From: an uncultured Sphingomonadaceae bacterium
Lineage (GTDB): Bacteria > Pseudomonadota > Alphaproteobacteria > Sphingomonadales > Sphingomonadaceae
Direction: 5' to 3'
Assembly (NCBI GenBank): GCA_947501325.1
Contig: CANMVC010000002.1
Span: forward strand, 186,001 to 250,000
Length of the DNA stretch: 64,000 nt
This document shows positions 52,598-61,247 of the stretch, piece after piece. Position numbers and translations under genes: made by a program. Numbering within the stretch: the first letter of the stretch is position 1; each line of letters opens with the position of its first letter. The notes beneath the pieces were generated by a model. It was not told the origin of the DNA. It was given only the letters and a program-made list of their open reading frames with translations, and ran no database searches.

Positions 52598-53758
52598 ATG
52601 AACAAGATTTTTTGGGCTTCACTGCCTCTTATTGCCATTTCCTCTGCTGTTATTGCGGCACCTGAATATGAAACAGACGCGCCAATAGCGTATATGACAG
52701 ACCTGTCATCTGGCGCGATATTGTTCGAGAAAAATGCCGACAAACAAATTCCGCCGGCCTCCATGGCGAAAATGATGACCGTGTATGTTGCCTTTGATCA
52801 GATCGCCAAGGGCAAACTGAAGTTGGATGAAAAAGTCGATATCCAGCGCGCGACGTGGCAAAAATGGCAGGGGCAAGGGTCTACCATGTTCCTGGGCGTC
52901 AACGATAATCCAACTGTAAAAGACCTGCTCCACGGCGTGATCACGCTCTCCGGAAATGACGCCAGCGTTGTACTGGCTGAAGCCATTGCTGGTACTGAAG
53001 AAAATTTCGCGGATTTGATGACCAAGACCGCAAAGCGCATCGGAATGAAAAATAGCCGATTTGGCAACAGCACAGGCTGGCCTGACGAAGGCAAAACCAT
53101 GGTCACTGCCCGTGACCTTGGTACATTAGGCAAACGCCTTTCCGACGATTTTCCAAAGCTTTACAAGCAATTCTTTGGACTAGACGAATTTACCTGGGGC
53201 AAAACAAATAGCGGAGAACCGATTACGCAACCCAATCGCAATCCGCTGCTCGGCAAAATCGATGGAGCCGATGGCCTGAAAACCGGCCATACAGAAGAAG
53301 CCGGTTTTGGTTTTACCGGTTCCGCTGAACAAAAAGGACGCCGGATCGTGTCTGTTCTGGCCGGACTGAACAGCTATGGCGGCCGAAGCAGTGAATCAGT
53401 AAGGTTCATGAATTGGGGGTTTAACGCCTGGGAAACGAAGGCTTTGTTCAAAAAAGGCGCCAAGGTTCAAAGCGCTGAGGTTCAGTTAGGTGATTCCTCG
53501 TCGGTCGATTTGGTCGCTCCCAAAGACCTTTTCGCCACTTTGCCAAAAGGCTCCGACAGCGATCTCTCGATGAAGGTGCGTTACAGTGGGCCAATCAAAG
53601 CGCCGATCAAGAAGGGTCAGCAGATAGCGACCTTGATCGTGTCTACAGGCGATGCAGGCACCCAATCCATGCCGTTGGTTGCGGGCGAAGCGATCGATGA
53701 AGCTGGCTTTTTCGGGTGCGTCTGGGCTGGTTTGAAATCATTATTTGGTCTGGGATAG
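52598..53758 (+). CDS. dacA: D-alanyl-D-alanine carboxypeptidase (PBP5/6 type)
   Basis: This low-molecular-weight PBP of 386 residues trims the pentapeptide of peptidoglycan. It has a signal peptide (PLIAISSAVIAAPE). The active-site motifs are SxxK (PPASMAKMM, Ser55-Lys58), SxN (TLSGNDASVV) and KTG (LKTGHTEEAGF). A C-terminal PBP5-type beta domain ends with a short hydrophobic/amphipathic helix for membrane contact. It lies directly after rlpA and before tmk, a typical alphaproteobacterial order. Confidence 0.95.
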   Translation: MNKIFWASLPLIAISSAVIAAPEYETDAPIAYMTDLSSGAILFEKNADKQIPPASMAKMMTVYVAFDQIAKGKLKLDEKVDIQRATWQKWQGQGSTMFLGVNDNPTVKDLLHGVITLSGNDASVVLAEAIAGTEENFADLMTKTAKRIGMKNSRFGNSTGWPDEGKTMVTARDLGTLGKRLSDDFPKLYKQFFGLDEFTWGKTNSGEPITQPNRNPLLGKIDGADGLKTGHTEEAGFGFTGSAEQKGRRIVSVLAGLNSYGGRSSESVRFMNWGFNAWETKALFKKGAKVQSAEVQLGDSSSVDLVAPKDLFATLPKGSDSDLSMKVRYSGPIKAPIKKGQQIATLIVSTGDAGTQSMPLVAGEAIDEAGFFGCVWAGLKSLFGLG

Positions 53759-53762
53759 TAAT

Positions 53763-54389
53763 ATGACGGGGCGCTTAATAAGTCTGGAAGGCGGTGAGGG
53801 GACGGGTAAGTCCACACAGGCCAAAGCCTTGATCGCTGCGATTGAAAGCAAGGGTATCAAGGCCCATCTCACCCGCGAACCAGGCGGAACGCCTGGCGCA
53901 GAAGTCATCAGAAACCTGCTGCTCACCGGCCATGAGGACAAATGGAACATGCGGACGGAAGCCTTGCTATTTGCCGCAGCGCGGGCCGAACATTGCCAAT
54001 CATTGATTAAACCGTCCCTTGAGAAGGGGGAATGGATTGTCAGTGATCGGTTCATCGACAGCAGCCGTGCCTATCAAACCGTAAGCGGTCAATTGAGCGA
54101 CGAAGACATCATGGCGTTGCATGAGGTAGGTAGTGGTGGCCTGATGCCGGACCGCACGTTTATTCTTGATCTGCCGGAAAACGTCGCCGCACGCCGCGCG
54201 AATGCCCGCGATCGCGGCGATAGCGATAGGATTGGCGGCCGGACCAGCGATTATCATCATGCGGTCATGGCCAAATTTCGCGAATATGCTGACGAAGAAC
54301 CCAATCGCGTCAAGCTGATTGATGCCGCACAGTCGCCAGAGGATGTGACAGCAAACCTGCTGCAAAATCTGGCCGATCTGCTAGATTGA
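53763..54389 (+). CDS. tmk: Thymidylate kinase
   Basis: This enzyme phosphorylates dTMP to dTDP. The P-loop is LISLEGGEGTGKSTQAKAL, the dTMP-binding region LTREPGGTPGAEVIRNLLL with DRFIDSSRAYQ, and the lid is NARDRGDSDRIGG. It has 209... residues close to the usual 205-215. ATG 53763 follows the dacA stop by four bases; the ORF-track TTG start at 53745 is inside dacA. holB follows four bases after its stop, so dac-tmk-holB form one operon. Confidence 0.96.
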   Translation: MTGRLISLEGGEGTGKSTQAKALIAAIESKGIKAHLTREPGGTPGAEVIRNLLLTGHEDKWNMRTEALLFAAARAEHCQSLIKPSLEKGEWIVSDRFIDSSRAYQTVSGQLSDEDIMALHEVGSGGLMPDRTFILDLPENVAARRANARDRGDSDRIGGRTSDYHHAVMAKFREYADEEPNRVKLIDAAQSPEDVTANLLQNLADLLD

Positions 54390-54393
54390 CGGC

Positions 54394-55434
54394 ATGACGT
54401 CATTTTTAGGCCATGACAAAGCGCAGCGGATATTTCGCCAGTCATTTGATAATGGCAAGCTTCATCATGCGTGGATTTTGGCTGGGCCAAAGGGTCTAGG
54501 AAAAGCTGGTTTTGCCATGCAAGCGGCCCAATTCCTGCTGGATTCCCATGACGGGCAAGATACGCCAGAAAATGGCTTTCACCTGGATGCCCAAAGTCAA
54601 AGCGCCAGCCTGTTAGCCGCCGGCTCCCATCCCGATTTCAGGCTCGTTCAGCGCGGTGGAAAGACGGACAAGGAAGAAAAGAAAGCACGTGAAGAGGGGG
54701 TTGATGCGCTTGAGGAGCATGAGCTGAAACGCAATATCTCCATCGCTCAGATCCGTAGTCTACAGCAATTATTCGCAACCCAAGCCTCTATTTCACGCTA
54801 TCGCGTGGTTGTCATTGACGCGATTGATGATCTCGAACGAGGCGGCGCCAATGCGCTGCTTAAAAACCTTGAAGAGCCGCCGAAAGACACGATTTTCTTG
54901 TTGGTCAGCCATACGCCAGAGCGCTTGCTGCCGACTATAAGGTCGCGATGTCAGATATTGCGGTTTGATCCGCTTAGCGACGATCAGATGAAGCAAGCGC
55001 TGGCGACGATAGCGCGCCACCTGAAGGGTGCGGAGCGCGATGCATTGATAGCGGCTGGGGAAGGGGCTCCCGGCAAATCCTTGCAATTTATAGATGCCGG
55101 CCTTGCTGAATTGGAAAGTCTTGCCAACGACATCATGCGAACCGGCGATAAGAATAACCAAATCAAGAGCGATTTGGCGCGTAAATTATCACTGAAGGCG
55201 GCCACGCCGCGATATCAGGCCTTTCTATCCTGCGCGCCCAGTTTGATGGCGCGGCATATCAAGGCGGCTGCCACCGGTTCGGGAAACAAGCGCTCAGCCA
55301 AAGCCATTGATATCTGGCGCGAAGCGAGCGATTTGGCCGCGATGGCGGTTCCCAAGGCCCTTGATAATCAGGCCGTGATATTTCGCCTTGGTAGCCTGAT
55401 GGGATCGCTTGCCGAACCGGACATGCGCGCATAA
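54394..55434 (+). CDS. holB: DNA polymerase III subunit delta'
   Basis: This is a clamp-loader subunit of 346 residues. The AAA+ start reads HHAWILAGPKGLGKAGFAMQ; its P-loop has Ala after Lys instead of Ser/Thr, in line with weak or no ATPase activity in delta'. Further family features are VVVIDAIDDLERGGANALLKNLEEPPKD (split around the DEAD-like box) and SRCQILRFDPLSDDQM, followed by the C-terminal helical domain. It lies in the tmk-holB-metG-tatD series. Confidence 0.94.
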   Translation: MTSFLGHDKAQRIFRQSFDNGKLHHAWILAGPKGLGKAGFAMQAAQFLLDSHDGQDTPENGFHLDAQSQSASLLAAGSHPDFRLVQRGGKTDKEEKKAREEGVDALEEHELKRNISIAQIRSLQQLFATQASISRYRVVVIDAIDDLERGGANALLKNLEEPPKDTIFLLVSHTPERLLPTIRSRCQILRFDPLSDDQMKQALATIARHLKGAERDALIAAGEGAPGKSLQFIDAGLAELESLANDIMRTGDKNNQIKSDLARKLSLKAATPRYQAFLSCAPSLMARHIKAAATGSGNKRSAKAIDIWREASDLAAMAVPKALDNQAVIFRLGSLMGSLAEPDMRA

Positions 55435-55482
55435 AGAGAAGCAATATTCGGTGGTTTTCACCGAGATTCGGGAAAGCAATCC

Positions 55483-57057
55483 ATGTCCAAGCCTTTTTAT
55501 ATCACCACGGCGATCAGCTATCCCAACGGCCCGCCCCATATCGGTCATGCCTATGAAGCGGTTGCGACCGATGCGATTGCGCGATTTCAACGGCTGTCTG
55601 GACGCGATGTCCGCTTTCAGACCGGAACGGATGAGCATGGCTTGAAAATGGCGCAGGCTGCTGCGACCAAGGGGATTACAACGCAAGAATTAGCTAATGA
55701 AATGACCCGTCAATTCATTGCGATGTGCGATAAACTTAATGTTTCCTATGATCGTTTCATTCGAACGACGGAAGAAGAACATCACAGGGCTAGTCAGGCG
55801 ATTTGGCAGGCGATGGAGGCCAAAGGTGATCTCTATCTCGACAAATATGAGGGATGGTACTCCGTTCGAGACGAAGCCTATTATGACGAAAGCGAGCTGA
55901 TTGAAGCCGAAGGCGAGGGGGGCACGAAAGAAAAACTGTCTCCCCAAGGCACTCCTGTTGAGTGGACAGTCGAAGAAAGCTGGTTTTTCCGGCTCTCCAA
56001 ATATCAAGAACCTCTATTAAAGCTTTTCAAGGACAACCCGGAATTTCTGAAGCCGGATAGCCGTCGCAACGAGATGATCAAGTTTGTCGAGGGCGGCTTA
56101 AACGATTTATCCATTTCCCGAACTAGCTTTGATTGGGGCGTAAAAGTACCGGGTAGCGAAAATCATGTGATGTATGTTTGGGTCGACGCCCTGACCAACT
56201 ATCTCACGGGGCTGGGCTATCCAGAGCAAACGGATCTTTATCCGAAATTCTGGAGCAAAGGCGGTGACATCACGCATATCATCGGCAAAGATATTGTGCG
56301 TTTTCATACCATTTACTGGCCAGCCTTTCTAATGAGTGCAAATTTGCCGTTGCCCAAACAGGTATTCGGACATGGGTTCCTGCTCAATCGCGGCGAGAAA
56401 ATGTCCAAGTCGGTTGGCAATGTCGTAGATCCAATAGCACTGGCCGATGCTTTTGGTGTCGATCAGTTGCGTTATTTTCTCTTGTCAGAGGTGGTTTTCG
56501 GAAAAGACGGAAGCTATTCCGCCGAAATGATCGTCACGAAAACCAATGCCGACCTTGCCAATAATTTCGGCAATCTGGCGCAGCGCAGCTTATCCATGAT
56601 TGCCAAAAATTGCGAGGGCAAGATACCCGCGGCGGGCGAGAAAACTGTGGCTGAAGAACAACTTATCGACGACTTGCAATCTTGCTTCGAAAATATGAAC
56701 GCGCTAATGGAAAATGGCGAATATCCGATCCATGCGGCAATTGACCTTCTGCGTGAACGGTTGAGTGCGACCAATCAATATTTTGCCGATCAGGCGCCAT
56801 GGGCATTGCGGAAAACTGATCCGGCGCGCGCTGACACCGTGCTATATTATACCGCGGAATCCATTCGGCAACTTGCCATTATGTTGCGGTGGGTTATTCC
56901 GGAAAGTTGTGACAAAATGCTAGATCTTTTGGCACAACCCGCGGACATTCGAGCATTTTGTGACATGGACAAGGCCATCTCAACCGGTCTGACACTGCCT
57001 GCACCAAGCGGTATATTTCCGCGTTTGGAAATGCCGGTGGCAGAAGGGGAGACGTAG
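55483..57057 (+). CDS. metG: Methionyl-tRNA synthetase
   Basis: This class I synthetase has 524 residues. The HIGH box is [14 protein letters not shown] and the KMSKS loop is [15 protein letters not shown]. The region [12 protein letters not shown] is the methionine site neighbourhood. The C-terminal anticodon helical bundle is present, but there is no C-terminal dimerisation/tRNA-binding extension, as usual for the short type in alphaproteobacteria. A GGGAAAG site precedes ATG 55483. tatD starts directly after its stop. Confidence 0.97.
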   Translation: MSKPFYITTAISYPNGPPHIGHAYEAVATDAIARFQRLSGRDVRFQTGTDEHGLKMAQAAATKGITTQELANEMTRQFIAMCDKLNVSYDRFIRTTEEEHHRASQAIWQAMEAKGDLYLDKYEGWYSVRDEAYYDESELIEAEGEGGTKEKLSPQGTPVEWTVEESWFFRLSKYQEPLLKLFKDNPEFLKPDSRRNEMIKFVEGGLNDLSISRTSFDWGVKVPGSENHVMYVWVDALTNYLTGLGYPEQTDLYPKFWSKGGDITHIIGKDIVRFHTIYWPAFLMSANLPLPKQVFGHGFLLNRGEKMSKSVGNVVDPIALADAFGVDQLRYFLLSEVVFGKDGSYSAEMIVTKTNADLANNFGNLAQRSLSMIAKNCEGKIPAAGEKTVAEEQLIDDLQSCFENMNALMENGEYPIHAAIDLLRERLSATNQYFADQAPWALRKTDPARADTVLYYTAESIRQLAIMLRWVIPESCDKMLDLLAQPADIRAFCDMDKAISTGLTLPAPSGIFPRLEMPVAEGET

Positions 57058-57834
57058 ATGCTCGTCGATAGCCATTGTCATCTCAACTATAAGGGCCTCG
57101 TGGAAGAGCAGGGCGCTGTCCTGGATCGAGCGCGGGAGAGCGGTGTAACGGCGATGCTCAATATCTCGACCCGGGAAAGTGAGTGGCGTGATATTGTGGC
57201 CACCGCAGAACGCGAGAGCGATGTCTGGTCGAGTATCGGTATTCATCCGCACGAAGCGGATGCGCATCCGGATATTGATTTGGCGAAATTGGTTGACGAA
57301 GCGCAGCACGAACGGGTTGTCGCCATTGGTGAAACCGGCCTCGACTATTATTATGATCATAGTGACCGCGATCGCCAGCGACAGAGCTTTCGCACACATA
57401 TTCACGCAGCGCGGGAAACCGGTTTACCGATCATCGTGCACACGCGTGATGCGGAGGATGATACCGCTTCTATCATGGCGGAAGAAATGGAGAAGGGCGC
57501 TTATACCGGTGTTATTCACTGCTTTACAGCCAGCGAAGACTTCGCTCATAAAGCGCTGGATTTAGGGCTTTATATCTCGATTTCCGGTATCGTGACGTTC
57601 AAGAACGCCAAAGACCTCCAGGCCACAGCTGCCAAACTGCCCATGGAGCGTTTGCTGGTGGAAACTGACGCCCCGTTTCTGGCGCCGGTACCGCATCGGG
57701 GGAAAACCGGTGAGCCTGCTTTTGTGGCTGATACGGCAAAATTTCTGGCGGAACTGCGTGGCGACGACTATTCCGAGCTTTGCGAGGCCACGGCGCAGAA
57801 TTTCTATCGCTTGTTCAACAAGGCAAAACCCTAG
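57058..57834 (+). CDS. tatD: TatD family metal-dependent DNase
   Basis: This 258-residue TIM-barrel hydrolase has the first metal site MLVDSHCHLNYKG, then VVAIGETGLDYYYDHSD, LPIIVHTRDAEDDT, VIHCFTASEDFA and the last Asp in LLVETDAPFLAPVPHRG. The family has 3'-5' DNase activity and roles in DNA repair or quality control. It begins immediately after metG and is followed after two bases by the MBL gene. Confidence 0.95.
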   Translation: MLVDSHCHLNYKGLVEEQGAVLDRARESGVTAMLNISTRESEWRDIVATAERESDVWSSIGIHPHEADAHPDIDLAKLVDEAQHERVVAIGETGLDYYYDHSDRDRQRQSFRTHIHAARETGLPIIVHTRDAEDDTASIMAEEMEKGAYTGVIHCFTASEDFAHKALDLGLYISISGIVTFKNAKDLQATAAKLPMERLLVETDAPFLAPVPHRGKTGEPAFVADTAKFLAELRGDDYSELCEATAQNFYRLFNKAKP

Positions 57835-57836
57835 TC

Positions 57837-58607
57837 TTGGCGCTAAAGCTGACCATTTTGGGCTGCGGAACATCTTCCGGCGTACCGCGGATCGGAAATG
57901 ACTGGGGTGATTGCAATCCCAATCAACCAAAGAACAGACGGAGCAGGGTGTCCATCATCGTGGAAAGCCCCGAAACGCGTATCCTGGTCGACACATCCCC
58001 GGATTTGCGGGCGCAGTTTCTGGCTTGCGGAATTGATGCGGTTGATCATGTTATCTGGACCCACGACCATGCCGATCATTGCCATGGTATTGATGACTTA
58101 CGGCAGGTTTTTCAGAAGAAACGCGAACCCATTCCGGCTTATGCGCGTTCCTTTGCTCTGGAAAGTCTCAAACGGCGCTTCGCTTATGCGTTTGAGGGAC
58201 ACAAATATTATCCATCCATTTGTGACGGCCGCTTGCTGGAAACAGAAACCAAAATTGGGGATATTGTCGTAAAAACCGTCGACCAGCCTCATGGCGGCAT
58301 CACATCTGCGGGACTGCGTTTCGTGTATCAGGGAAAGTCGATATCCTATGCCACCGACTTCGGCGAAGTAACTGAAGAGATGAGAAAAAAATTCAGGAAT
58401 ACTGATCTGTTCGTGGTCGACGCTCTGCGCGAAAAACCGCACCCAACCCATGCCCATCTCGACATGACGCTCGATTTCATAGATGCAGTAAAACCTGGAT
58501 TTAGCCTGCTGACGCATATGGACAAATCGATGGACTACGACCATCTAATATCCATATTACCAGAAGATATTCAGCCCGCTTATGATGGATTTGTGATAGA
58601 GATTTAG
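57837..58607 (+). CDS. MBL-fold hydrolase (PhnP-like)
   Basis: This 256-residue metallo-beta-lactamase fold protein has TILGCGTSSGVPRIGNDWG and the metal motif VIWTHDHADHCHGIDDLR (HxHxDH), with later His residues in DQPHGGITSAGLRF and FSLLTHMDKSMD. It resembles PhnP-type cyclic phosphodiesterases, and a close relative follows tatD in many alphaproteobacteria. No ATG is near, and TTG 57837, two bases after the tatD stop, begins the conserved part. The substrate is unknown. Confidence 0.88.
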   Translation: MALKLTILGCGTSSGVPRIGNDWGDCNPNQPKNRRSRVSIIVESPETRILVDTSPDLRAQFLACGIDAVDHVIWTHDHADHCHGIDDLRQVFQKKREPIPAYARSFALESLKRRFAYAFEGHKYYPSICDGRLLETETKIGDIVVKTVDQPHGGITSAGLRFVYQGKSISYATDFGEVTEEMRKKFRNTDLFVVDALREKPHPTHAHLDMTLDFIDAVKPGFSLLTHMDKSMDYDHLISILPEDIQPAYDGFVIEI

Positions 58608-58609
58608 AC

Positions 58610-59230
58610 GTGACCGAAGATCAGAATATCAATCTTGTTTTTGCCATCGGGGCTTTGATACTCGTTGCCAGCGCCTTGTTTTCGCGCCGCATCGGCTTCG
58701 GGGAGATTGTGCGATCAGTTTTAAGCTGGATCGCGATATTTGCGATATTCATCGTGATGTTTTCTTACCAGCATGAAATTGTCGGCGTCTGGAACAAGGT
58801 CACCGGAGAGTTAACCGGTGCCAATGAGCAGCAAATTGTTGGCGATACATTGAAGATACGCCAATCACCCGATGGTCATTATTGGGCGGATGCGCAAGTC
58901 AATGGCATGCCGGTTCGCTTTTTGATCGATAGCGGCGCGACAACGACGGCTATGACCTTGAAAACAGCGCAAGCCGCTAACATCGAGATCAACGAAGGCG
59001 GTTTTCCAACTTACTTGAATACAGCGAACGGAACCGTTGAAGCGCAACGCGGTATGATCCAGTCGCTACGTGTCGGTCCCATGACAGCTCTGGATTTGCC
59101 AGTTGTTGTGGCCGAAGCCTTTGGCGATTCCAATGTGCTGGGAATGAATTTTCTATCGGAGATGAAGAGTTGGCGGGTAGAAGGGCGCGAGATGATCCTG
59201 GAACCGCCAGAGCGCGCCCGGCGCCAATAA
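58610..59230 (+). CDS. Membrane-anchored retropepsin-like aspartic protease (clan AA)
   Basis: This 206-residue protein has two N-terminal TM segments (LVFAIGALILVASALF and SVLSWIAIFAIFIVMFSY) and a periplasmic single-lobe aspartic protease domain: MPVRFLIDSGATTTAMTLKTAQ, the hydrophobic block SNVLGMNFLSEMKSW and the end REMILEPP. It is of the TIGR02281 type, like the protein at 46423 but with more membrane anchoring. GTG 58610 is two bases after the MBL stop. Confidence 0.88.
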   Translation: MTEDQNINLVFAIGALILVASALFSRRIGFGEIVRSVLSWIAIFAIFIVMFSYQHEIVGVWNKVTGELTGANEQQIVGDTLKIRQSPDGHYWADAQVNGMPVRFLIDSGATTTAMTLKTAQAANIEINEGGFPTYLNTANGTVEAQRGMIQSLRVGPMTALDLPVVVAEAFGDSNVLGMNFLSEMKSWRVEGREMILEPPERARRQ

Positions 59231-59325
59231 TTTAACATAATATGTATTATCAACCTTATTCATCGATGTTCGGTTTCCCTACTCGGTAACCCCTCGCTTA
59301 TATACTCCCTGCTATATCGATGCTC

Positions 59326-59718
59326 TTAGTGCGCCAGATTTCCGCCAGTTCGCCCTTGTGTTAACAAGGAATCCGCTAAAAATATCAGATAGTCGGGATC
59401 GAACGGTTTTTTGATGTAAGCGTCAGCTCCGGCAAAGGCAGCGAGCTGGATATCTTTTTCGCTGTGCCGCGCTGTCAACATCAATACCGGTGTGTGATAG
59501 AATTCACTATGAAGCCTGATGGCCCGTAAAACCTCCATACCGGACATTTCTGGAATGGAACAATCAAGGATGATCAGTTCGGGCTGTTTGATGCTGATAG
59601 CCTGCAGCGCAGATTTACCGTCTTCGACAACGCCGACGACATGACCCGCCGAAGCGAGCGTCTCTCGGACGATCTCACTCATGATAGTATCGTCTTCTGC
59701 GTATATAATACGTGCCAC
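59326..59718 (-). CDS. Single-domain response regulator
   Basis: This 130-residue REC protein has no output domain. The acidic pair is AEDD, the phospho-acceptor is Asp52 in LIILDCSIPEMSGMEVL, and the Thr/Lys pair sits in LMLTARHSEKD and YIKKPFDPD. It starts on the last base of the REC-Hpt gene (one-base overlap), so it is the second gene of that operon and a probable partner in a phosphorelay. Confidence 0.92.
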   Translation of the reverse strand: MARIIYAEDDTIMSEIVRETLASAGHVVGVVEDGKSALQAISIKQPELIILDCSIPEMSGMEVLRAIRLHSEFYHTPVLMLTARHSEKDIQLAAFAGADAYIKKPFDPDYLIFLADSLLTQGRTGGNLAH

Positions 59719-60542
59719 TATGCGGGCCTTCCTGTTTGTGCAATGATGATCATGTCGGCGACGGCCTTCCTAATTTTTCTAGGGCGTTCAGCCAGTTTCC
59801 AACTGATAATTCCCTTTTCGAGTTTTCTGGCCTGATCCCCGAGTTCGGCTTCACCGAACAGAGCGGCCGTGCCGATCAGTTTATGCAAATGGTCGCAAGT
59901 TTCCTTCAGTGCCCGGTCGGTGAAGGTTCCAATTCTGACGAGACTAGACAGACTGGACATCGCTTGATTTCTGCGTGCGCGATAACGATTGTCGAGTTCT
60001 TCTGAGATGTAACAGTGATTATCGGCCAGCGCCGCGGTCGCCGTTGCGACCTTGGCAGTATTATGCCCTGCCCGCTCCGGAATTCGTTCGATCAATATCT
60101 TTTGCAACTCTTGGATAACCACGGGCTTGGCAATATGATCCTGCATGCCGGATGCCAGGCAGCAATTGATATCTTCCTTGTAAGCATTTGCGGTAATCGC
60201 AACTATAGGTAACGACTGACCGGATACTCCGCTGGCACGGATCATACGGGTAGCTTGATACCCATCCATGACAGGCATTTCTACATCCATGAGAACCAGA
60301 TCAATGGGGGTTTTGGTTAGATAAGCCTCATCAATCTTGGCCACCGCCTCGGCACCGTCCGCCGCCAATTCGGCTTTATAGCCCAAGCGTTCGATCATCG
60401 CCTGAATCATAATCCGATTAACATCATGATCCTCAACCAAAAGCAAATGCCCCTTTGGCACATACTCTTCAGCGGTTGCAAAAAGGTCAGTGGTTTGATT
60501 TTCCGGCTGGTCGCTATGCACGTTATATTCCTTCGCGTTCAC
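59718..60542 (-). CDS. Receiver-Hpt phosphorelay protein
   Basis: This 274-residue protein has an N-terminal receiver (LLLVEDHDVNRIMIQAMIER, Asp86 in VLMDVEMPVMDGYQA, Lys in HIAKPVV). Near residue 215-265 is an Hpt-like domain whose histidine lies in DHLHKLIGTAALFGEAELG. There is no kinase or DNA-binding part, so it should relay phosphate between a hybrid kinase and other receivers. The receiver part is closely similar to the C-terminal receiver of the CHASE hybrid kinase at 61228 (LVAEDHDVNQLLLEEMLEKL), suggesting duplication. It is co-transcribed with the single-receiver gene. Confidence 0.88.
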   Translation of the reverse strand: MNAKEYNVHSDQPENQTTDLFATAEEYVPKGHLLLVEDHDVNRIMIQAMIERLGYKAELAADGAEAVAKIDEAYLTKTPIDLVLMDVEMPVMDGYQATRMIRASGVSGQSLPIVAITANAYKEDINCCLASGMQDHIAKPVVIQELQKILIERIPERAGHNTAKVATATAALADNHCYISEELDNRYRARRNQAMSSLSSLVRIGTFTDRALKETCDHLHKLIGTAALFGEAELGDQARKLEKGIISWKLAERPRKIRKAVADMIIIAQTGRPA

Positions 60543-60848
60543 AAATTATTTCCACATGGCTTCGCTGGAATCATAAGATCCTCAGAATGTTCAGTCCTAT
60601 CTACGGACAATCTCGCCAAACTTAATTTTTGAGCGGTTGGAAAACGTCACGATATACCCATAATCCCCTCAATTCGTGAGGTTTGGCACTTAGATATGGC
60701 CATTCTGGCGCTGTTTTCGTCTTTTTCCCCATCACATCATTAATATGGCTCAGCACGATCCGTTAGTAATTGAACACGTGCGACCAACATCTTGATCTAA
60801 CGGGAAAACGGTCATGTCGACGGCGATTGGATAAGGGGGTTTTTGGGA
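60543..60848. other. 306-base divergent intergenic region of the phosphorelay cluster
   Basis: It lies between the minus-strand REC-Hpt operon and the plus-strand receiver-kinase operon, so it should hold both promoters. I searched by eye for the EcfG-type GGAAC-N16/17-CGTT and found none. No gene is seen. Confidence 0.5.
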
Positions 60849-61247
60849 ATGGCACAGATTTTACTAGCGGATGACGATGCCCTGATCGGGGAGGTGATAT
60901 TCCATCGATTGCAGGAAAGAGGTCACAATGTTGTGGTGGTCGATAATGGCGGGCATGTGGTGGAACAGACCCTGGAAACCAAACCCGAAATAATCATTTT
61001 GGATAACTTGATGCCGGGCCTGACGGGCACCGAAGTTCTATCCGAACTCCAAAAAAATGCTTTTACCGCAACTATTCCGGTCATCATGCTCACTGCTCAA
61101 ACGGGCCGGAACCATATGATCGAAGCTTACCGCGCCGGTGCATCGGATTATATGACCAAACCCTTTGATCCGGAAGACCTGATTAACCGCGTCGCAGGCG
61201 TTATAGGTTCCAACACTCTGCCCGATTATGAACAATCAGCTGTCTAG
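60849..61247 (+). CDS. Single-domain response regulator
   Basis: This 132-residue REC protein (ADDDALIGEVIFHRL, Asp52 in IIILDNLMPGLTGTEVL, VIMLTAQTGRNHM, DYMTKPFDPEDL) has no output domain. ATG 60849 is preferred over TTG 60843, with AAGGGGG about ten bases upstream. Its end overlaps the hybrid kinase ORF by about 20 bases, so the two are coupled. Confidence 0.92.
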   Translation: MAQILLADDDALIGEVIFHRLQERGHNVVVVDNGGHVVEQTLETKPEIIILDNLMPGLTGTEVLSELQKNAFTATIPVIMLTAQTGRNHMIEAYRAGASDYMTKPFDPEDLINRVAGVIGSNTLPDYEQSAV

